From Candidatus Helarchaeota archaeon (lineage in GTDB: Archaea; Asgardarchaeota; Lokiarchaeia; Helarchaeales; HEL-GB-A): DNA of 19,751 bases. The notes under the pieces were generated by a model. That model was given only the letters and a program-made list of their open reading frames with translations, was not told the DNA's origin and did no database searches. Every line of letters starts with the position of its first letter. Positions within the stretch are counted from its first letter, which is position 1. Below, piece after piece: positions 15,418 to 19,751 of the stretch. The translations under genes and the position numbers were made by a program. The stretch covers positions 1-19,751 of the forward strand of contig JABXJT010000091.1 of assembly GCA_013375455.1 (NCBI GenBank), given 5' to 3'.

Positions 15418-15666
15418 ATGGGAAACATAACTCTATCAATACCAAATGAGGTCCTAAAACGAATGAAAAAGCGTAAAGAAATAAAATGGAGTGAAGTAGC
15501 TCGACAAAAAATTATTGAATATTTAAATGCCTTAGATCTTCTAGATGAACTTTCGGATTTATCTGAAGAGGAAGCAATCAAACTTGGGCTTGAAATTCAC
15601 CACCAAGAGAAAAATGATGTTTGGGAAAAATGGAAAAAAGAAAATCTAAAAAACGAACCTCAATAA
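15418..15666 (+). CDS. Archaeal VapB-type antitoxin
   Basis: 82 residues. NITLSIPNEVLKRMKKRK then IKWSEVARQKIIEYL is the ribbon-helix-helix-like N-terminus common to archaeal VapB proteins (TLSIPxEL...PEIxWSEVAR). The acidic SDLSEEEAIKLGLEIHHQ and a basic/aromatic tail (VWEKWKKENLK) would bind the toxin. An ATG 7 bp upstream is in another frame. It overlaps the PIN gene behind it by 37 bp, an unusually long coding overlap, with the tail coding for both proteins. Confidence 0.88.
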   Translation: MGNITLSIPNEVLKRMKKRKEIKWSEVARQKIIEYLNALDLLDELSDLSEEEAIKLGLEIHHQEKNDVWEKWKKENLKNEPQ

Positions 15667-16091
15667 TCATTGACTCAAATATAATTATCGCTTCATTAAG
15701 AAGTAGGGGACTTACTCGAAAAATTCTCTTTTCTCGACGCCTTCAAAAGAAGTTTCAAGTAATTACATTGGATTACTGTTTTAAAGAAATATGGCAATAT
15801 CGCCAGCGATGGAACATTCGAAATCTCCCCGATGAAGATTTAATCAAGATTCTTGATTTTTTCTTTTATGAAAAGGTGCAATTTTATCCAACAAACAAAA
15901 TTAAGACCACAATTTTGGAAGCCTATAAGTTAATGAAACCTATTGATGAAAAGGACACTCCCATCCTTGCTTTAGCAATGTTTGTTCAAGGATTGATTTG
16001 GAGCAATGATGCCCATTTTAAAAAACAAACCCAAATTGATTGTTTTACCACGGCTGAATTGAAGGATTTATTAAAAATCACTTTAGAGTAA
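15630..16091 (+). CDS. PIN-domain ribonuclease toxin (VapC-type)
   Basis: 153 residues from ATG 15630; TTG 15621 is open but less likely. PIN landmarks are IIIDSNIIIASLRSRG (first Asp near residue 15), FKEIWQYRQRW (Glu), PIDEKDTPILALA (Asp pair) and LIWSNDAHFKKQ (last Asp). The SRGLTRKILFS segment after the first strand resembles the PIN subgroup paired with archaeal VapB. The gene begins inside the last 37 bp of the antitoxin, so synthesis is coupled. It should be an Mg-dependent RNase with unknown target. Confidence 0.88.
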   Translation: MEKRKSKKRTSIIIDSNIIIASLRSRGLTRKILFSRRLQKKFQVITLDYCFKEIWQYRQRWNIRNLPDEDLIKILDFFFYEKVQFYPTNKIKTTILEAYKLMKPIDEKDTPILALAMFVQGLIWSNDAHFKKQTQIDCFTTAELKDLLKITLE

Positions 16092-16120
16092 TTTCATCTT
16101 ACCTCGAAAAACCCAAGTTT

Positions 16121-16351
16121 TTAAAACGAAAGCCTTTTTTTTCTTTCGATTTCGCTTTCTTTTACGATCTTATATTGATTATTAACAAGTGCCCATTGTT
16201 CTTTAGTAATTGTCTTTTTTCCTGCAAGATCCATAAGTTTACTTCCAAGTTTAATGACTCTTTTAATAACATCGCTGAAACTCTCTCCGGGTAACTTAAA
16301 TCTGCTCAATAACTCGTAAACTTCATCTGAGACCGCAATATTTTTTGCCAT
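16121..16351 (-). CDS. DUF217-family VapB-like antitoxin, solitary
   Basis: 76 residues. The core is KNIAVSDEVYELLSRFKLPG then ESFSDVIKRVI, a textbook DUF217 pattern and clearly related to the antitoxin at 14823-15083. The usual downstream toxin would lie to the left, but that space is taken by the convergent VapC of another pair, 29 bp away. So it is an orphan. Start ATG 16351 fits family length. No SD is evident. Confidence 0.88.
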   Translation of the reverse strand: MAKNIAVSDEVYELLSRFKLPGESFSDVIKRVIKLGSKLMDLAGKKTITKEQWALVNNQYKIVKESEIERKKRLSF

Positions 16352-16451
16352 TTATAGTCACTAATATTACAAAAAATCCTTCAAGTTTAAATATGCTAGT
16401 TGAATTAGTGGGCTTTTTAAGTGGTCTGTGGATCATATTAGAGGGATAAAT

Positions 16452-16712
16452 ATGGCAGTAGTTAAAGTTGATAAAAAAGGACGGTTAGTGATTCCTCAGG
16501 AGATTAGAGAGCGATTGAGAATTGACGAAACGACTCCTTTGATCTTTGAAGTTGATGATGGGAATACTATTAGAATTCGAATAATTCAGCGTGATGACCA
16601 AGCTTATACCTCTGATCCCTTATGGAAGGCCATTCACAATCCTGTATTTATAGGGAAAAAAGTTTCAAAAAAAGAATTAGATGAGATCGAAAATGACCAA
16701 TGGTCGAACTAA
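16452..16712 (+). CDS. AbrB-family antitoxin-like DNA-binding protein, solitary
   Basis: 86 residues. AVVKVDKKGRLVIPQEIRER then DETTPLIFEVDDGNTIRI is the AbrB/MazE/VapB swapped-hairpin motif, with the classic KGRLVIPxEIR turn. The C-terminal part (DPLWKAIHNPVFIGKKVSKK) resembles toxin-binding tails of archaeal VapB. Start ATG 16452 is chosen over GTG 16428 because AGAGGG lies 6 nt before it. No PIN gene follows; only a 13-codon open stretch (16700-16741) overlaps its end. The partner may have been deleted, or the protein may act alone as a regulator. Confidence 0.85.
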   Translation: MAVVKVDKKGRLVIPQEIRERLRIDETTPLIFEVDDGNTIRIRIIQRDDQAYTSDPLWKAIHNPVFIGKKVSKKELDEIENDQWSN

Positions 16713-16864
16713 GACCTGATGATGAAATTGAGCAACAATAAAATCACTCTTGATTCATTCTCAATAATTTATTCAAAATTATAAATGATTCAATTTTAAA
16801 TAGAACTAAGATTTATACCAAAATGATGTGATTGTGAAAAAATTATTGTTTTTTGAGTGAGACT

Positions 16865-17179
16865 ATGTCTGAATTAGATAAAGAAAAGATCTTTGAACTC
16901 TTAAGGTTAAATAAACTTCAATTACAAAAATATGGGGTCAAAAGGATTGGGCTCTTTGGGTCTTATCTTAGGGGCGAGAATAAAAAAGAGAGTGATATCG
17001 ATTTTTTAGTTGAATTTGAAGAAGGTAAAAAGAATTATGATAATTTCATTGAACTCGCTTTTTTCTTAGAAGAACTATTTAATCGAAGAGTAGATCTACT
17101 AACCATCGAATCCATGAGCCCCTATTTAAAACCCTATATTTTGAAGGAGGTTCGATTTGAAACCATCAAAGCCCTATAA
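16865..17179 (+). CDS. MNT-type minimal nucleotidyltransferase antitoxin (MntA-like)
   Basis: 104 residues. The nucleotidyltransferase signature GSx10DxD is G32-S33 ... D44-x-D46 ([19 protein letters not shown]), with a third carboxylate at D77 (RVDLLT). This is the minimal fold of the Pol-beta superfamily. In studied HEPN-MNT pairs the MNT protein transfers AMP to a tyrosine of the HEPN toxin and so silences it. TTG 16853 is open, but ATG 16865 gives the usual length and has a GAGTGA sequence just before it. It overlaps the HEPN gene by 23 bp. Confidence 0.92.
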   Translation: MSELDKEKIFELLRLNKLQLQKYGVKRIGLFGSYLRGENKKESDIDFLVEFEEGKKNYDNFIELAFFLEELFNRRVDLLTIESMSPYLKPYILKEVRFETIKAL

Positions 17180-17504
17180 GGAATATTTGAAACATATTCT
17201 CGATGAAATAGAATTTATTATTGAGACATCGAAAGATCTCACTCTAGAAGAATTAGTAAAAAATGAAGTAATAAAAAGAGCGCTTGTCAGAAGTTTGGAA
17301 ATTATTGGTGAAGCTGTGAAGTCCATATCTCATGAAATTCGAGAAAAATATTCGGAAATTGATTGGAAAAAAATTTCAGGCATGCGAGATAAATTAATCC
17401 ATCATTACTTTGGGGTGGATTATGATATCGTCTGGGATGTTGTAAAAAATTATATTCCTAAATTAAAAGAAGACATTAAGGGTCTTATGGACTCTGGAAA
17501 TTAG
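17157..17504 (+). CDS. HEPN-domain ribonuclease toxin (HepT-like, DUF86)
   Basis: 115 residues, all helical. The HEPN active-site motif is R77-x4-H82 with Y84 (RDKLIHHY). That is the RX4HXY form in which the tyrosine is the AMP acceptor in characterised MntA-HepT systems. The [10 protein letters not shown] helix is typical of DUF86. The start is TTG 17157, backed by a near-perfect AAGGAGG placed about 7 nt upstream inside the MNT gene. The 23-bp overlap and that SD imply coupled translation. It is likely an active RNase toxin, since the motif is intact. Confidence 0.92.
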   Translation: MKPSKPYKEYLKHILDEIEFIIETSKDLTLEELVKNEVIKRALVRSLEIIGEAVKSISHEIREKYSEIDWKKISGMRDKLIHHYFGVDYDIVWDVVKNYIPKLKEDIKGLMDSGN

Positions 17505-17604
17505 TTTTTAATTCAAACTCTTTCAGATTTAATTTTCAAATTAACTTTAAATCTTAGGAATTATTAACTATAAATGAATATACAAGTTTTTCAGGGTTTT
17601 TAGG

Positions 17605-17994
17605 GTGGATTTAGAACTAAAATCTAAACTTAAAAAGAGTGTCAATTTGCTTTGTTTTGCTATTCTTATTAATGAAGTACTAGCAATTATATTTTATCGG
17701 TTTTTCTACATAGATGATCGATATTTCGTAGCTAGCATCGTAATATTAAGTATAATTTTAGCTTTACTTATATTAAACCTCATGAATAAATTACCTATTT
17801 ATAGAAAAACCCCCTCTTCAGGACTTTATCTATTTTTCATGGTAATTTGGTATCCCATGGCACTTTGTTATACTATAATCTTACTAACCGTTGACTTAAG
17901 ATTTCTATTTATAACTACAGAATGGTGGATCTTAGCAGGATTTAGTACATGTTTGTTTTTGATAATCAAATTAGAGAACAGAACTTCCTCTTAA
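17605..17994 (+). CDS. Small membrane protein with four predicted helices
   Basis: 129 residues, unrecognised. Hydrophobic segments lie at about residues 12-30 (SVNLLCFAILINEV region), 41-60 (VASIVILSIILALLIL), 73-95 (LYLFFMVIWYPMALCY) and 105-123 (WWILAGFSTCLFLII). The N-terminus is short and charged (ELKSKLKK), so it probably faces the cytoplasm. The start is GTG 17605, with a weak AGGG upstream. It sits between the HEPN/MNT pair and the UPF0175/PIN pair, 100 bp from the former. Nothing ties it functionally to either. Confidence 0.7.
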   Translation: MDLELKSKLKKSVNLLCFAILINEVLAIIFYRFFYIDDRYFVASIVILSIILALLILNLMNKLPIYRKTPSSGLYLFFMVIWYPMALCYTIILLTVDLRFLFITTEWWILAGFSTCLFLIIKLENRTSS

Positions 17995-18075
17995 ATTTAA
18001 AATACAAATGTTTGTAATCATCAAATCATCAGTCGTGAAATCCAAGTTTAATTGTTTATTTGTAACAAATTTTTT

Positions 18076-18111
18076 TGTATGAGTCTTTGTATGAGTCTTA
18101 GTATGAGTCTT
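18076..18111. repeat. Three tandem copies of a 12-bp unit upstream of a TA pair
   Basis: The unit (T/A)GTATGAGTCTT is repeated exactly at 18076-18087, 18088-18099 and 18100-18111, only the first base varying. It lies 27-38 bp left of the TATA-like box of the UPF0175/PIN pair, where an activator or autorepressor could bind. The 12-bp period is near one helical turn plus 1.5 bp. Slippage without function is the alternative. Confidence 0.85.
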
Positions 18112-18137
18112 CAAATAATGATTGCTAATACTAAAAC

Positions 18138-18149
18138 ATTATATTATAC
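18138..18149 (+). promoter_or_regulatory. TATA-like box for the UPF0175/PIN pair
   Basis: CATTATATTATA centred about 25 bp before ATG 18168, the spacing of a leaderless archaeal promoter. No SD precedes that ATG. The three 12-bp repeats end 26 bp upstream. Confidence 0.55.
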
Positions 18150-18167
18150 AATGGTTGAATTAATCAT

Positions 18168-18440
18168 ATGATAAGTTTAGAAGATGATATTGAAGAACTT
18201 GCGAAGTTATTGGGTGTAACTAAAGAGGAGGCTCACAAAAGAGCCCTACAAGAAGGGATAAAAGATTTGAAACTTAAAAAGGCCATTGAACTCTATTCTG
18301 CAAATGAAATCAGTGTTAAACAAGCGGCTAGAGTAGCAGGGATGAGTTTGGCTGAGTGGTTCGTAGTTGCAAAAGAGAAGGGGTTACTCGTGCAAATCAA
18401 GCCGGAAGAGATCGATGAAGAATTAAAGGCTATTGAATGA
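18168..18440 (+). CDS. UPF0175-family antitoxin
   Basis: 90 residues. The helix-turn-helix portion reads KKAIELYSANEISVKQAARV then AGMSLAEWFVVAKEKG, the hallmark of UPF0175 antitoxins (KxAxxLYxxGxISxxxAAExAGxSxxEF). The N-terminal DDIEELAKLLGVTKEEAHKR is helical and may mediate dimerisation. It overlaps the following PIN-type gene by 4 bp (ATGA). UPF0175/DUF3368 is a well-known archaeal pairing. The start is leaderless, with a TATA-like box 25 bp upstream. Confidence 0.92.
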   Translation: MISLEDDIEELAKLLGVTKEEAHKRALQEGIKDLKLKKAIELYSANEISVKQAARVAGMSLAEWFVVAKEKGLLVQIKPEEIDEELKAIE

Positions 18441-18907
18441 TTATTGATTCAACTGTAATAATTTCCCTAGGTCTTGTAGGGAAACTAGATTTAATTGAGG
18501 AGGGTATAATTCCAAGAATGGTATTAAATGAAATACAAACAGAATCTATAAGAATTTCATTAAAAGAGCCTAAATTTAACATATCTACTCCAAGTGATAA
18601 ATCTAAGAGACAAGCATTGGAGATTCTAGGGGATTCGATGGAAACAGGTGATTCAGATATAGTTGCTTCATTACTTGATTTTCCCCAGTCATTAATTGCA
18701 ACAGATGATAAAAGACTTAGAAGTGTTTGCAGAGCCCTTGGAGGGAAGATAACTGGAACTCTTGGTATTTTAATTCATTCTGCTAGAATAGGTAAAATTT
18801 CTAAAGATAAAGCATTAGAAATATTAAAATACCTTAATAATACAGGTTTTAGAATGAGTTTAGAACTATACGAGGAAGTTCAAAAAAATCTGAATGAGAT
18901 TCCTTAA
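18437..18907 (+). CDS. DUF3368-family PIN-like toxin
   Basis: 156 residues. PIN residues are D4 (IIDSTVIISLGLVGKLDL), the Glu in MVLNEIQTE, D72/D74 (METGDSDIVASLL) and D90/D91 (IATDDKRLRS). LGGKITGTLGILIHSARIGK and GFRMSLELYEEV are the characteristic DUF3368 C-terminus. A metal-dependent nuclease is expected, controlled by the UPF0175 protein whose gene overlaps by 4 bp. All catalytic positions look intact. The target is unknown. Confidence 0.92.
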   Translation: MIIDSTVIISLGLVGKLDLIEEGIIPRMVLNEIQTESIRISLKEPKFNISTPSDKSKRQALEILGDSMETGDSDIVASLLDFPQSLIATDDKRLRSVCRALGGKITGTLGILIHSARIGKISKDKALEILKYLNNTGFRMSLELYEEVQKNLNEIP

Positions 18908-19070
18908 ATTTATTTTATTTAAAAGTATAATATAGTGACGTTAAACCCAAATTTCACGATGTTTGATGCTACATTCGAATATTTTTTATTGTACCGTTTA
19001 AATTATTTTAAATATAATTAAAATATTTATATTATTTTAATTTTAATCGAATAAAAAGAAGCTGATATTG

Positions 19071-19751
19071 ATGACAAAAGAGGCTCAATCAAAAACAAAA
19101 TACCCATTAAATCAAATTTATGCTTACCTTTATTATAAATTTAAAGAAAAAGACTTTGATTTCAATGAAATTTCAAAGTTTATACCGATAGATCGGTCTG
19201 TACCTTCAAGATTAACAAATAATGGTTATGTTATTTCATTCTATGATGTAATAGATTATCGTAAGAAAAGATATCGACTTGTTTCTCCTGAAGACGAAGC
19301 TTTTGCTTCTGGATTTCTAACTGAATTGAAAAACAACTTGAATATTACTAAATTCGAGGATATTTCAATAGATACATTGTATTATGAGGTTTTGAGGAAT
19401 TTAAAAGAGAAATTAAAATATTTAATAGGTGGTATTCACGCTTTTAATTATTATGTTCCGACTATCATTGGAAATAGATACAATTTAATGATTTTTAAAG
19501 AAGACCTTGATAAATTTTATCCAATTATTGCTAAAATTAATGTAGTTCCTTTGATAGTAATTGATAATAGAATTATTAATCAAAAGAATTTAAAAACGTA
19601 TCCAAATAGAATAAACGTTGTATTAGATTGTTCTTTAACTGAGAATTATTATAATTCTGCGCTTTTACACGATGAATTACCTATATTAAGTCCCGAATAT
19701 TTAATTCTCGATTTTTTGATAAAAGAAAGAGATTTATATTATATTTTAGCG
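19071..19751 (+). CDS. Winged-helix-like protein, possibly AbiEi-related (partial, 3' end missing)
   Basis: 227 codons are open from ATG 19071 to the window edge. The N-terminus (NQIYAYLYYKFKEKDFDFNE, then SRLTNNGYVISFYDVIDYRK) looks like a winged helix with a beta wing, followed by RYRLVSPEDEAFASG. The middle (GGIHAFNYYVPTIIGNRYN) and the last visible part (LPILSPEYLILDFLIKERD) have the layout of AbiEi-type antitoxins, where a winged helix precedes a domain ending in a conserved helix. If so, an AbiEii-type nucleotidyltransferase should lie just beyond the window. The resemblance is weak. The coding strand is very AT-rich. There is no clear SD; AT-rich DNA at about 19005-19050 could hold the promoter. 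Confidence 0.6.
   Translation, partial: MTKEAQSKTKYPLNQIYAYLYYKFKEKDFDFNEISKFIPIDRSVPSRLTNNGYVISFYDVIDYRKKRYRLVSPEDEAFASGFLTELKNNLNITKFEDISIDTLYYEVLRNLKEKLKYLIGGIHAFNYYVPTIIGNRYNLMIFKEDLDKFYPIIAKINVVPLIVIDNRIINQKNLKTYPNRINVVLDCSLTENYYNSALLHDELPILSPEYLILDFLIKERDLYYILA

Noticed and set aside
1..19751. CRISPR arrays, tRNA or rRNA genes, complete insertion sequences
   Set aside because: No regularly spaced repeats with unique spacers, no cloverleaf-like or rRNA-like stretch and no intact transposase were seen by eye; the short tandem repeats are contiguous, without spacers.

Overview
The window looks archaeal. It is AT-rich, with GC-richer islets. Many genes start with TTG or GTG, and ribosome-binding sites of the GGAGG/AGGTGA type lie in front of several of them. 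Others look leaderless, with a TATA-like box 25-30 nt upstream of the start codon. Archaeal-style toxin-antitoxin (TA) families are abundant. The gene content (secreted C25-type peptidase, 409-residue hydroxyacyl-CoA dehydrogenase, DUF217 antitoxins, MNT-HEPN pair) would fit an Asgard/Lokiarchaeia-like or related mesophilic archaeon. That placement is inference; no marker gene is present.

Layout. 1-735: the start of a coiled-coil gene leaving the window on the minus strand, a 15-bp tandem repeat, and a degraded minus-strand gene broken by two frame changes. 736-5232: a SAM-dependent methyltransferase, then a 1231-residue secreted, membrane-anchored protein. That protein joins an N-terminal HExxHxxGxxH metalloprotease-like region to a gingipain-like (C25) cysteine-peptidase region with fibronectin-III-like repeats. 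5270-10445: a metabolic cluster. On the minus strand, in transcription order, are a PrpB-type C-C lyase, an aconitase-family dehydratase (large and small subunits) and a metallo-beta-lactamase-fold hydrolase. Diverging from them on the plus strand is a 3-hydroxyacyl-CoA dehydrogenase, and an 8-bp-arm palindrome lies between the two directions. Dehydratase plus lyase suggests a hydration-then-cleavage route for a branched C5-C7 dicarboxylate or tricarboxylate (dimethylmaleate/dimethylmalate or methylcitrate type) rather than leucine biosynthesis. 10458-11602: two unrecognised helical proteins on the minus strand.

11694-18907: a dense TA island. It holds AbrB/VapC, RHH/VapC, VapB/VapC, MNT/HEPN and UPF0175/DUF3368-PIN pairs, two solitary DUF217 antitoxins and one solitary AbrB antitoxin. 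Interspersed are a second methyltransferase, a YkgJ-type cysteine-cluster protein, a four-helix membrane protein and the wreck of an archaeal AAA ATPase 3' end. 19071-19751: the first 227 codons of a winged-helix-like protein, possibly AbiEi-related, running off the edge.

The most interesting items are the two-protease surface protein, the lyase/dehydratase cluster with an atypical small-subunit specificity loop, and the TA island with its orphan antitoxins and tandem-repeat candidate operators.
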